A stretch of 64,000 nt of DNA from Alisma plantago-aquatica (taxonomy: Eukaryota; Streptophyta; Magnoliopsida; Alismatales; Alismataceae): the NCBI GenBank assembly GCA_963693085.1, contig OY856411.1:71840001-71904000 (forward strand), in the 5' to 3' direction. Below the pieces are notes generated by a model. It did no database searches. It saw nothing but the letters and a program-made list of their open reading frames with translations, and was not told the origin of the DNA. Shown piece after piece: positions 48,386 to 60,510 of this stretch; within the stretch, counting starts at the first letter, position 1; each line of letters opens with the position of its first letter. Made by a program: the position numbers and the translations under genes.

Positions 48386-51300
48386 TGTGATAACCCTAAA
48401 TTTTAGGGTTTTAATACTCAATATAGTACTTTAAGACCATGGATGTTTTGAAATCAAACTGAGGATTTGGTTTTACAATTATGAACTATTTCCACGTAAA
48501 AGGTGTGATCTGAGATATTATTGGTGATGATGACACATGAATGGGTTCAATATTAACGAATAGCTTTCATTGATCGACTTGAGTACTCAAAAATGAGGCC
48601 AATGGGTCCATTTATTAGTTACAATAAACTCAACTGGTCGATTGTTGAGGCTAGAAAATGTGTTTTAAGAACTTACCAGATCAAGATTTTGTAGTCGGTT
48701 GAATTGAAATCAAGGTGTATACATCAACTTATAAGATTGTTTGAGAAATTCATTTGCATGGCCATATAATGGATTAAAGTGATTAAATGATGGACCTTGA
48801 GGTTTGATGTAGCCAACTGATATGATTTGAAATCTGGATCATAATATGACTTGGGGGTTGAACTTATAAATGTCACCCGGTCTTTAGTTTGTAGAGTATT
48901 AGGGTCTAGATTGGGTGGTGAAGACTTTGTCTTCCACCTCCGTGTTCCTCAGAACAACCATCAACAAGTCCACGGTCTGGTTAGTTCCACCTATCCTAAC
49001 CCACCAGATTTTTTGGATCGGTGAGGGCTACACAATGAACCCTACCTCATGTGGCTGGGTAGATAGATAGGAGACATCTTCTTCCCTCTAAACTCTCGTT
49101 TCACCCCACCCCACAGTGAGAAAAGGGATCAGAGGAGATTCACGAAGGGTGAAGACCACTAAGGAGTAGAGAAACTCCACAACCCTGTAAGATGGAGATG
49201 AAGGCCCTTTGTAACATTGGCTGTGTTTCCATAGCAATTGCAGCCTACTTCAATAGATAACTTGCCCAAGCCTATTTCCTAGGGTAGAGGAGATGATGAG
49301 AGAATCTACTTATTGAGATAGATGCTTCCAACTTCCTTCTCCCACCGTAGATGCAGAAGCAGCAGGGCTACCTGGAGCGCGAGCCTCAAATCTAGTTGAG
49401 GGACCCCCTTGGGCAAAGATCAGAGAACCACACGGAGCCAGATGGTGCCATCTTTGAACTAAAAGGGATGACGAAGACCTTTGTGTTCCATGCCAATTGT
49501 CAATGCCAAATTCCCGGAAGCTCTACCCTGCTGCACCTACAGGGCAATCTCTGACCACAGTGGTGAGGCACCCTTCTACCTACCAACATCCCCTCGACAC
49601 CAAAGGCCAACCCAAATGCATCGATGATGATGCACCTTGTTGTTAAGTGATCATCTCAGACAGGGGTCTCTCCAGTATCCAAAATCATCTTCCTTTTCTT
49701 CTTTCCTACAACGCTGCTCCATGGCGGCAAGCTTGGGTTGCCGAGGTGATGGACCCAACGACCTAGAAGGATTGAGACCCTCAACCCTGTCCAAGAGCCA
49801 TAGTGACGGGTACTGTACTAGAACACCGATGAGGTTGAGATGCAAATCTACCTGTGAGGTGGGTGCTAGCCGGGAACCAAGCCTCTACACCTGCGGTGCC
49901 CTTGCGGACCAGAGAAGGCAGTGAAGATCGCGATACACGATGAGGTAGAGAGAGAGGGAGGCCTTGAGACTGAGTGGTCTATCACAACCAGACAAGACAC
50001 TGAGATGGAGATGAAGATGTGCTTGTGGAAGATCAAGCTCACAGCGGCGATGTTGGTCTACGGACACGGAACCAGAAGTGTTGTGAGGAACACACCGCCT
50101 CGCGTCAAGCCAATCGCAAAAGACGAATGTGGACAAACCGGGTTCAAATCTCAGGCCAGCCGATTTACGAAGGCCTACAGGAGCCAGTAGAGGATCAACA
50201 TGCCTCCCCCTCCAGGGCTAGCATGGGCCAATCAAAAGATGCCAACACAGGAAGTGGGACCTGCCGCATATGGTATATCCCTTTCAATACCTAGAAATTA
50301 ATCTCATCTTAGAAAATGCACTAAAAATAGATCCCTTGACCTATAAATCCCCCAAAAATACCCCCAAACTCAGAAAAATTCCATCTTTCTCATGAGATCC
50401 CTAGATTTGACCTTTGAAATAGTAATATTGATGGCTTTTAATTTACAAGATGATGCTTCATTTTAGAATGCATGTGATATAATAAACCCTATCTATGTGA
50501 GATAAATTCCAAGAAAATTTATGTTAAACTATATTGTTGTGAGGAAAAATAATATGGACTCAGATCTGATAATAATTTCCAAATATCTAGACTTCCCCCA
50601 TTAATGCATATTAGATGCTTTTAACCTCATTTTAATTCTAGAAATTAGTAAATGGACCAGAAAAATATGAAATTTGGACCAGACCCTTAGTATGACTTAC
50701 TGATCAGTATAAAAATATTGAAAACTCATTTAGGGACAGTTGAACCTAGGTTTGGCCAAAACCCTAATTTGGACCTAAGATACCATTAATTATGGTGAAC
50801 CATCTATTAGTGATATTTAATTGTTATGAATCAGGTGATGACCAGTGATGTAGATGGTCCAGGAAAAATTAGAAATCTCTGAACTCAGGTACGTGGGTTT
50901 CATTAAGTATAAGACTAGTTTTCATGAATGCATAATGATATGATGTACTTTGGATGCTTGTGTTTGTATATGAATTCTTGGATGTGTATTAGTAGTATAT
51001 TCTCCACAAAACATTAAAGAACATAAAAAAAGAATATAGATGGTTTGTAGCTATTGAGTGGATATATGCTCTCTCTCTCCCTCCCTCAATCCTCTCTCTT
51101 TTCCTCTAAATATAAGGTCGGCACTCGGTCCCCATAGTCCAAGGGGCGGGGAAAAATGAAGTGTGACATCTCTCTCTCTCTCCCTTCTAAATATAAGGTC
51201 GGCACCCGGTCCCCATATCCCAAGGGATGGGGAAAAATGAAGTGTGACACCACTTAGTAGTACAAACACATCAAAAGACATCTAAAAATATGTGTTTACC

Positions 51301-51748
51301 TGATTATCGCTTTTAAAAATGTTTTCTTTTACTCTTTCTTTCTCAAGATTATTTCAATTATGCAAGCATATTAGTATGTATCCTTCTACCCACGTGCACA
51401 ACACCTTATGTGTTGATTCGTTGTTTCACGTATGTTTTAGGTTTAGAGATAGCGTGGGATAAAAGATGTGAAGTGAGCATTTTTCAGGTTGTACCTATTG
51501 TGTAGATCCTAGTTTAGCATACATGTTTAGACTGTGAAATTTTCTATTTTTTTTTCAATATGTAAAATCCAAGATGTAATAATTCATGTTGTAAATATAC
51601 ATAGTATTGTTGATAAATGTTATGGTTGTATGTTCATGTATGCGTATTATGCTTCCGCATCACTCTCTGATATAATTGCTAATGTTTTCGGATTTTGTCT
51701 TCTCATCTCCATGGGATTTTGAGAAGGTGAAAATCCGGGGACGTTACT
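48386..51748 (+). mobile_element. Gypsy-type solo LTR (3,363 bp) inside LINE RT
   Basis: Starts TGTGATAACCC and ends GGGGACGTTACT (the expected terminal ACA is ACT here), flanked by the 5-bp TSD GAAAG. It has a CTTCCGCATC block near its end, like the Tekay LTR. No PBS, pol or second LTR is present, so it formed by recombination between two LTRs. The interior is non-coding; a G+C-richer stretch lies at about 49300-50250. Confidence 0.85.
51066..51250 (+). repeat. Tandem duplication of about 90 bp in the solo LTR
   Basis: Two copies carry CTAAATATAAGGTCGGCAC, CGGTCCCCATA and GGGGAAAAATGAAGTGTGAC, each preceded by a CT-rich run. Confidence 0.88.
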
Positions 51749-53050
51749 GAAAGAAACCCCATCATGTAAAGCACTGCATAGGAAAACTCCACTTCACATT
51801 ATCATAGGTTGTTGAGATCTCTAGTTTCAAATACATTTTGTTTCCTACATAAGCTCTATTGAGATTATGTAGAATCTCATTAGAAAGAAAATATAATCGT
51901 TGATAATCCTCCCTTTATTAAACATTGATTGGTTTCTATTGATGATAAGAGGGAGAATACTTTAGAGCATGTTGGACATGATCTTCAAATAACTTTGTAC
52001 ACAACATTACAGAGAGATATAGGATGGCAATTCTTAATTTTATAAGTGTCAAACCCCTTAGGGATAATAGTAGTGTTGGCATTATTTGACTCTCTTAAAA
52101 TTTTTCCATTTGAAAAGAAATATTTCACAACCTTATAGATTTCATTACCCATAGTAGGCCATGTTTTCTTAATGAAGTAGGAATTAAAGCTGCCAAGACC
52201 AGTAGCTTTATCAATATTAAAAAAAGAAATAGTATCATCAATTTCTGCCTGAGAGACACTTCTAATAATACAAATCCTTTGTTCCATTTTAAGATTTGGA
52301 CCCAACCATTTAAAATCATTAAGCCCCTCAAATTTATGGTTGTCATTAAACAAGTCGAGTAATAATATTTCAAAACAAACTCTTTACTTTCACTCATATC
52401 ATAACTGACATGACCACTGTTCATACACCTAAACTAATTCCTTTGATGCCTTGTTTTAAGTGAAGAATAGGAAAACTTTATATTCCTATCCCTTTCAACA
52501 AGCTATTGTATCCCCTTCAACAAGCTATTGTACTCTACACGTTTGGCTCAAAACAATTTCTCTTGCCTTTTCAGCTTCATATAGTTCTTTCCTAAAAGAC
52601 TTAGATTCAATTTGGAGATCACAATTTTAAGGATCAAGATCAAATTTGATTTGGTCTTGCAAAGCATTATACTTATCCACTTTCACATTATCAAAGAGAT
52701 TACCCACACTTTTGTGATTCTAGCCCTTTAGTAAAGTTCTAAGCCTTTGAAACTTTCTATACACCCTGAACAAGGAAGTCCCTTCAGCATTCTCATCCCA
52801 CACATTCTTTACCTGATCAAAAAAACCATCCTTCGAAACCCAAGAATTTATATAAGAAAGGGAGATTTAACAATTATAGGCTGACTAACAAAAAATAGAA
52901 TGGATTTATGGTCACCAATGGTATTAGATATAAGCTCACCATAAAATTTATCAATCAGGTTTAGAAATAGATCATTATGGAAAAACCTATCGAAATTTGA
53001 TGTTATAAACTCATCATTCTCTTGACAATTATCCCACAAGAAAAAAGGTA
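51749..53050 (-). pseudogene. LINE ORF2 middle part (end of endonuclease, start of RT), minus strand
   Basis: Reading leftwards: the endonuclease end FFLWDNCQENDEFITSNFDR (about 53040-52980), an HKSILFF-type SDH region (about 52900), then the linker. RT starts with DKATGLGSFNSYFIKKTWPT, ANTTIIPKGFDTYKIKNCHP and ISLCNVVYKVI (52353-51985). Past a frameshift it continues with NEILHNLNRA and YLKLEISTTYDNVKW (about 51870-51790); the first RT Asp (LDxS) is Glu here. It is cut by the solo LTR at 51749. Confidence 0.87.
53046..53050. repeat. TSD of the non-autonomous Gypsy element, left
   Basis: AGGTA; right flank AGGTC at 59975-59979 (4 of 5). Removing the insert and one copy gives an open LINE frame reading LNLKGPFFLWDN across the junction. 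Confidence 0.75.
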
Positions 53051-53357
53051 TGTCACGGAACCGGAATCCAAGTCCCATGAACCAAACGTATACCAAAGGC
53101 GATATGCGGAAGCGTAAGCTTAGCATACATGAACAGATAATAAGATACAAGCACCAACATAAACTCAACAATCAAAAAGATATATTAAGCAACATCATTA
53201 TATTACATGATTTGAATTACATATTCAAGAGTCACTTTGTACAAGTCTGCTCATGTATACTATATCTGGATCTTACAAAAAGTACACCTAGAAAAGCTCA
53301 CCAAGCTCATCAACCTTCTAGCCATCTCTGAACCTAAAAACAACATACGAGAAATGG
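53051..53357 (-). repeat. Inverted copy of the LTR 3' end at the left terminus
   Basis: This is the reverse complement of about 59668-59974 (TGTCACGGAAC..., CAAGTCCCATGAACCAAACG, GAACCTAAAAACAACATACG). It joins the direct LTR sequence at GAGAAATGG, which resembles GAGAATGG at 58344-58351, suggesting microhomology. Confidence 0.88.
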
Positions 53358-54980
53358 TTTCAGACCCTGAATCTTCTTCTAAACCTCTGATAATCCTAGA
53401 TATGTGATCTTTGACTTCTTTGACCATGCTTAATGCACAATGGTGATGAATATTGAATATTTTATGTATACCTACCCTCCTAACCTTGAAGTCAATAACT
53501 TTTGTACATATTGAGTTTAATGGGAGTCATCATCATCCCTATTTCTTATACATTACTCTAGTTGTAGATATATACTAGTGTTGAGATTCTAATGATGTAC
53601 CCTACCCTAAATTGATAATCTAGCTACTTAATGATGAAATAATGTCTAATCAATCCCAAAGAAGTAATATGTCTCTTCTTGAGCTTAATATCATCCCCTA
53701 GCATCCTCCTTGCTATGGTTGTTTCTTTTGACATCTAATGCAAGTTTATGTCCCTATTATGTGAATGTTTGATTATACTTTGAACCAATGTTGGGTTGAC
53801 CTAACCTATGTATGTCTCTATCTCTTTATGTTGCTGATCTTGACCATCCTTTATGTTTGGTCCCATTGAATTGATAATCTTTGACCTTGATTACTCTATT
53901 ATGAGTCTTTGATCCTTTAATGTACCAAGGAACTTGAACCTTGAAATGGTCATATGTAATTCGTGGAACCTTAGAATGATATGAGACTTGAACCACACTC
54001 TTATGATGGATCCTAAATCAATATGAGGACATATAATGAACCAATAAGCAACTTGGAACCCATCTTGGCCAAAACCCTAAAAATGAATCTAATTAGGGTT
54101 AATGACGAGAATCTAATGCACATATGTAATCTTGTTGTTAATCAGGTTGGCTTATGATCTAGATGGTAATGGACGTGTTAAGTTAAGAATCTCTGAATCA
54201 GGTATGGGCCTTATTTAGTTATATGACTACCACTTTCTTGCTTGAAAAGACATATATTGTATGCTTGTTTGTCTATTTTCTCAAATATTGCCATGTAGTG
54301 TTGCTATGTCTTACTCGATGTTTGCCTCGTCAGTTTTATAACTTGAACACATATATAGATAGAACTCCATTATAATATTGATTGATAAAGGGTTAGCTCT
54401 TGGATACGGCCTTGAGGTCCCTCTCGTATAAAAGGGTTAGCTAAGCTTGAGCACCCTTACAGACCCTTCCGATGGGAAGTTGGTCAAAGGCCTTAAACAT
54501 GCTTGAAATTGTTGATATAATGGAGTGAAATGACATAAAATATGGTTCCGCTTTTGTTAAACAATTAACATGCTCATTCTTGTTCATTTAGTCTTGAAAT
54601 CTTTTCAAAATTATGCAAAGCTTATACATATATGTATCTTTCTGCCACATACTCAACACCTCGTGTGTTGACCCATTTCTCATATGTTGTTTTTAGGTTC
54701 AGAGATGGCTAGAAGGTTGATGAGCTTGGTGAGATTTTCTAGGTGTACGTGTTGTAAGATCCAGATATAGTATACACGAGCAGACTTGTACAAAGTGACT
54801 CTTGAATATGTAATTCAAATCATGTAATATAATGATGTTACTTTATATATCTTGTTGATTGTTGAGTTTATGTTGGTGCTTGTATCTTGTTATCTGTTCA
54901 TGTGTGCTAAGCTTTACGCTTCCGCATATCGCCTTTGGTATACGTTTGGTTCATGGGACTTGGATTCTGGTTCCGTGACA
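53358..54980 (+). mobile_element. 5' LTR, truncated (first 1.26 kb missing)
   Basis: Aligns with 58352-59974 of the 3' LTR. The part matching 57086-58343, which holds the TATA box, is absent. Confidence 0.88.
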
Positions 54981-54982
54981 GA

Positions 54983-54994
54983 TGGTATCAGAGC
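54983..54994 (+). promoter_or_regulatory. Primer binding site (tRNA-iMet)
   Basis: TGGTATCAGAGC, two bases after the LTR end. Confidence 0.9.
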
Positions 54995-57060
54995 ATGAAC
55001 AATAACTACACCAAACATTGCTCACATGAAACACAAACTAAACTCACCTTACATCTCAACCCTAGAAACATAAAGAAATATCCTTGTGGATTAGGTTGAC
55101 TTAGCCTCTAGGTTAGAACCTAGATGTTCTAGAACTAGGTGTAGACTTGTGTAAGTTACCTCCCTAGACATGATTCGCGACATGTGCATAGGATGTCTAA
55201 ACAAGTATGCACTATGTTCTTGCTAGTTCTCTAGGTGTCATGATACTAGACTGCCTAATGAGTGCGGTAACTCGTTTTGGTTTTGGTTTTATTCAGATGG
55301 AGTATGGTGGTTTTCATCGCCTATTTAAATGTTGGAGAAAACATATTTCAAGTATTATTATAAGTACATATGAAAAATGTTACCACATGCATAAAGGCAG
55401 TGAGTTTCCATGCAACCTAGGTGAAAGAGATGTAACATCAAGTCTAGATGAGAGAGTTTAGATGATAGTGATAGTCTCTAGATTTGTCTAGAGCCGTGAT
55501 ATAGGTTAGGCAAGTGAATAACCTAGAAACATAAGATGATGATTATGGTATTGATGATGATGTCGATGTTGATAAGACCCAAGTTGTTGGAGGAAGGTTG
55601 AGTATGTTTAACGATACAGAATGAGTTGGACCATGCAACCCTAGCTAAACCTAGCACCTTGTATGATACATATGGCTTGTTTGATGTGATAAACATAGTT
55701 AGGGGGGTTTCATGCTTGCTTGTACCTAGTTTTGTACGTGTTGATATATGATAAGTGACATACAGTTTGAGACCAACACGGGCCTCAATCTCTTTACAAA
55801 GGAGGGCCTCTAGCATGGGGACATATGAATAGGGTGACCTTTTGATATGAGTTGACCCACCTGGGGAGAAGGTTAGAGACCTAAACTCCAAAATATTTGA
55901 AGTGTTGAAAAATAGGAATGATGAAATACTTGATGATGAGTCCCTAGCTAGAATACATTTGAGTATATCAGTTGAGTGACCTAGTGGACGGTTCCCTTGA
56001 AAATGTTGAACCCTAGATTTCCTATTAAAGATCTAACCCTAGAGAAAGAGGCAATTGAATATTTGATGCTTGATATATAGGTGAGGTAGATGTCCCAAGA
56101 CCCAAGATGATGTATATGATGTGTGATATCCATGATGAGCCTAATACTTGGGTTAGTAATTGTATATAAAGGAGTCTAGTGGTTACCCTTGTTTCTCATA
56201 AGATGGGTAGAATTTGTGTTACTGGTAGAATTTCGTGGTTAACATGTTTTGTTGGACACATATATGCCTTAGCTTGAGTGGCTTGAAGCTCTTTCTAGAT
56301 ACAAGTAAGAAAGTTTCAAAACCTTGACGTTGATGATAATGTTGTTCCTCGAATGATGCTCGATATGTGAAATAATCTCACTTAAGTTAAAATTTTGATA
56401 AATGGGCAATGGCCACTCTTGTAAGATAGACGTAATCCAAAATCATACTATACATGAAATATGTAGCTTTGAAATCATAAACTTGATATGATGATGTTTA
56501 GAGATCTTAGATTAAATAATTAGGGGTAACATGCCTAATATCATACCCAAATGAAAACAAATCAACTCGATATGTGTTTCTCTCAGGGTGATATTTCTAA
56601 TAAATAAGATGAACAAATTGCTTGTTTTAGATCCAAAAATGAGAAATAATGAACATGATTGGGTAAAGTTGGTAGAATTTTGGGGGAAAAGAAAAAACAT
56701 GCATGCAATCTAGAGTAAAGATGATATACACACTTGATGATAGTCTTGTTTGAAGCCATATCCATGAATACAATCTTTTGAGAATTGATAACACAGATTT
56801 TGATGATACCCTTTGGTCTCATATAAAGATATGAACAAAAACCCTAATGTGTGGACACTAAAGGATGTCAAACCCTAATATGATGATGATGTCATGATAA
56901 AACACTAAGTTATAGGTATATAATTGATATGAGTACACCCTTGATAATGATGACTAGGTGTGCATCCCATTGTAGGGAATGCCTTGATAACTATGGTAAT
57001 ATGCCTTAACTTAATGGTTTCATGACTCTTGTCTATGATCTTGGACAAAATTTTGAGGAC
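54995..57060 (+). other. Internal region of the non-autonomous element
   Basis: No gag, protease, RT or integrase motif is seen in any frame. Short ORFs up to about 122 codons lack known motifs. It presumably moved with enzymes from a Tekay-type partner. Confidence 0.7.
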
Positions 57061-57085
57061 GAAATTTCTTGTAAGGAGGGAAGGA
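57061..57085 (+). promoter_or_regulatory. Polypurine tract of the non-autonomous element
   Basis: GTAAGGAGGGAAGGA lies before the LTR start TGTGATAAAG, preceded by the GAGGACGAAATTTCTT block found in Tekay elements. Confidence 0.85.
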
Positions 57086-59974
57086 TGTGATAAAGTGGAT
57101 TTTCTCCTATTTGTGCATAATTACTCTTGTTACTTTAAGTCCTTACTATTTACGTCTCCTTTGACTTCATAACTCTATAATGTCCACCAAAGTCAAAGAT
57201 TCCCCATTTTGAGTCAATATGATACACATATATGCATGAAATGTTAGTGTTGTTATACCCTTGAACCCTTTGATTAAATTATTGATCATACGTGCTTATT
57301 TTGATTTGATATTTTGCATAATTGTTCTTGACCCTATTATGAAGTTATGATACAAGTTTGAGATCATTTGGACATTCCTACGATTTTATATAAATTTTAT
57401 AGCATATACCTTTGTTCTAGCCCGAAATATCCCTTTTCTGGCTTATTGGGCCTGATCCATTCAGCCGCTTGGGCACCTTCCCGCTCTGGTCCGACCCCAA
57501 TGCTTGAACCGGGACTCAATCCCATTGAACCGGCCTCAGTTGACCGTGATCTGAGACCCTCTCTTGGCCAGGCATGCGACCCAACGTCCGTTGGATGTAG
57601 ATCCAACGATGTCGAGTTGTCTTCTACCTTGCGCCCAAAATGGCAGGTCCGCCACAGACCCGACTCTTCGAGCGTGTGACCCGACCCTCTATTGGACCCC
57701 CTCTCACCGTAATTTTGTGTCGATTATCTTACCATCACCTTCTTGAATATTCCCCTCCTATTAATCGCTCGAAACAAACCTTGGAGGCCAAGGAAACCCA
57801 CCGCCAACTCTCCAAGATGAGCCCCTTCGCAAACCCTAAAGCTAGCCTCAAAATGCTATATAAACCTATCCATTGGCTTTGGTTTTCTCCCACAAACCTT
57901 GGTGGCATCTCCTAGACCTCCCTCTTGGCCTCCTACACTTTCCCCCATCTTCTCCGGCCATGCCTCCTCCGCGACACCGCCATGCTCGCGTGCGGGGCTG
58001 CTGCTCCTTGGATGACGATCTGCGACCATTGGATCGGGGTCAAAGGTTGACCAAGATCGGAGATCAATGGCCACAGGTCTCTCGCCCCCTTCCCCTATCT
58101 CGTTTCCTCCATGAGCACGTGCCTAGGAGAACAACATCTCTCTATCGTAGATCCGCCATGTGGGTCACGCTTTGAACAAAGGATCAACGACCGTCAATTT
58201 TTGTCATTTCTGGTAAATAGCCCCTCTCTACTCAATATTCAGATTATTTGCTTGATCTTGTAAAAATGATAACTCCCTCATCTTAAGGCCAAACATAGAA
58301 AAATTATATATCAAATCAATCATATCGAAAATATCTACAACATGAGAATGGTTTCAGACCCTGAATCTTCTTCTAAACCTCTGATAATGCTAGATATGTG
58401 ATCTTTGACTTCTTTGACCATGCTTAATGCACAATGGTGATGAATCTTGAATATTTGATGTATACCTACCCTCCTAACCTTGAAGTCAATAACTTTTGTA
58501 CATATTGAGTTTAATGGGAGTCATCATCATCCCTATTTCTTATACATTACTCTAATTGTAGATATATACTAGTGTTGAGATTTTAATGATGTACCCTGCC
58601 CTAAATTGATAATCTAGCTACTTAATGATGAAATAATGTCTAATCAACCCCAAAGAAGTAATATGTTTCTTCTTGTCCTTAATATCATCCCCTAGCATCC
58701 TCCTTGCTATGGTTGTTTCTTTTGACATCTAATGCAAGTTTATGCCCCTATTATGTGAATGTTTGATTATACTTTGAACCAATGTTGGGTTGACCTAACC
58801 TATGCATGTCTCTATGTCTTTATGTTGTTGATCTTGACCATCCTTGATGTTTGGTCCCATTTAATTGATAATCTTTGACCATGATTACTCTATTATGAGT
58901 CTTTGATCCTTTAATGTACTAAGGAACTTGGACATTAAAATGGTCATATGTAATTCGTGGAACCTTAGAATGATATGAGACTTGAACCACACTCTTATGA
59001 TGGATCCTAAATCAATATGAGGACATATAATGAACCAATAAGCAACTTGGAACCCATCTTGGCCAAAAACCTAAAAATGAATCTAATTGGGGTTAATGAC
59101 GAGAATCTAATGCATATATGTAATCTTGTTGTTAATCAGGTTGGCTTATGATCTAGATGGTAATGGATGTGTTAAGTTAAGAATCTCTAAATCAGGTATG
59201 GGCCTTATTTAGTTATATGACTACCGCTTTCTTGCTTGAAAAGACATATATTGTATGCTTGTTTGTCTATTTTCTCAAATATTGCCATGTAGTATTGCTA
59301 TGTCTTACTCGATGTTTGCCTCATCAGTTTTATAACTTGAACACATATATAGATAAAACTCCATTATATTATTGATTGATAAAGGGTTAGCTCTTGGCTA
59401 CGGCCTTGAGTTCCCTCTCGTATAAAAGGGTTAGCTAAGCTTGAGCATCCTTACGGACCCTTCCGACTGGAAGTTGGTCAAAGGCCTTAAACATGCTTGA
59501 TATTATTGATATAATGGAGTGAAATGACATAAAATATGGTTTCGCTTTTGTTAAACAATTAACATGTTCATTATTGTTCATTTAGTCTTGAAATCTTTTC
59601 AAAATTATGCAAAGCTTATACATCTATGTATCTTTATGCCCCATACTCAACACCTCATGTGTTGACCCATTTCTCGTATGTTGTTTTTAGGTTCAGAGAT
59701 GGCTAGAAGGTTGATGAGCTTGGTGAGCTTTTCTAGGTGTACTTGTTGTAAGATCCAGAAATAGTATACATGAGCAGACTTGTACAAAGTGACTCTTGAA
59801 TATGTAATTCAAATCGTGTAATATAATGATGTTGCTTAATATAACTTGTTGATTGTTGAGTTTATGTTGGTGCTTGTATCTTGTTATCTGTTCATGTGTG
59901 CTAAGCTTTATGCTTCCGCATATTCCCTTTGGTATACGTTTGGTTCATGGGACTTGGATTCCAGTTCCGTGACA
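57086..59974 (+). mobile_element. 3' LTR of the non-autonomous element (2,889 bp)
   Basis: Starts TGTGATAAAGTGG and ends TTCCGTGACA. It contains a G+C-rich stretch (about 57420-58180) with a TATA box at 57857-57864. ORFs across the G+C-rich part lie on both strands in several frames and show no domain. Confidence 0.88.
57857..57864 (+). promoter_or_regulatory. TATA box in the 3' LTR
   Basis: TATATAAA in the context GCTATATAAACC, a plant TATA consensus, about 770 bp into the LTR. The rearranged 5' LTR lacks it. Confidence 0.6.
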
Positions 59975-60510
59975 AGGTCCCTTTAAATTGAGCTCATAAA
60001 GACCACAGTTCAAGACCCATTCATTAAACTCATTCATAGATTTGTTTGTGGGACTATTCTTACTAATTCTACCACTGTCTTTGATATTTACTTTAAAATC
60101 CCCTAGAATAATCCAAGGAAAGATATAACCCTAGACTACAATCTCTAGAGTATCCCAAAGATATGACTGATCAGTGTCATCATAATGCCCATAAATAGTA
60201 GACATAAGGAAAGAAATCTTATCAATCAAAACTTTGTGCAGATAATGTTGGTCTTTTTCAAAATTCTTACCAATATTACAATCTTCGAAATTGCAAATAA
60301 TAATTATCCTTCCCAAAGCATGAGAACCAATGTTATAAATAAATTCGCTCTTAGGAAAATTCTTAGACACAAACTTACTGATATTCCTCTTCCTAGCTTG
60401 GTTTCATGTAAAATGCAAATTCTGCTTCCCATTCTCTACAACTCCTTCTGGACACACTTTATTTTATTACTAATACCCAACATATTCAAGGAGGAGATTT
60501 TAGATGATGG
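59975..60510 (-). pseudogene. LINE ORF2 endonuclease, N-terminal part, minus strand
   Basis: Reading leftwards, the frame 60370-60131 includes FLMSTIYGHYDDTDQSYLWD and TLEIVV. After a break it continues with PWIILGDFKVNIKDSGRI (GDFN catalytic motif with N changed to K, about 60110) and NKSMNEFNEWVLNCGLYELN, ending at the insertion border. These are the usual middle peptides of plant LINE endonuclease. Confidence 0.85.

Larger units (their letters stand above)
53051..59974 (+). mobile_element. Non-autonomous Gypsy LTR element with a rearranged 5' LTR (6,924 bp)
   Basis: It has a 5' LTR ending TTCCGTGACA (54980), a tRNA-iMet PBS, a 2.1-kb internal region without pol domains, a Tekay-like PPT and a 2.9-kb 3' LTR ending TTCCGTGACA (59974). 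The left 307 bp are an inverted copy of the LTR end. As a result both termini of the insertion are the same LTR end (TGTCACGG... and ...CCGTGACA). The PPT region (GAGGACGAAATTTCTTGTAA then GGAGGGAAGG) is of Tekay type. Confidence 0.87.

Noticed and set aside
49637..50294. Several 60-95 codon ORFs in the solo LTR
   Set aside because: Overlapping frames on both strands, no domains, inside an LTR with a clear TSD.
57368..58175. Overlapping ORFs on both strands in the G+C-rich LTR block
   Set aside because: G+C-rich DNA has fewer stops; frames overlap on both strands and carry no motif. Treated as LTR sequence.
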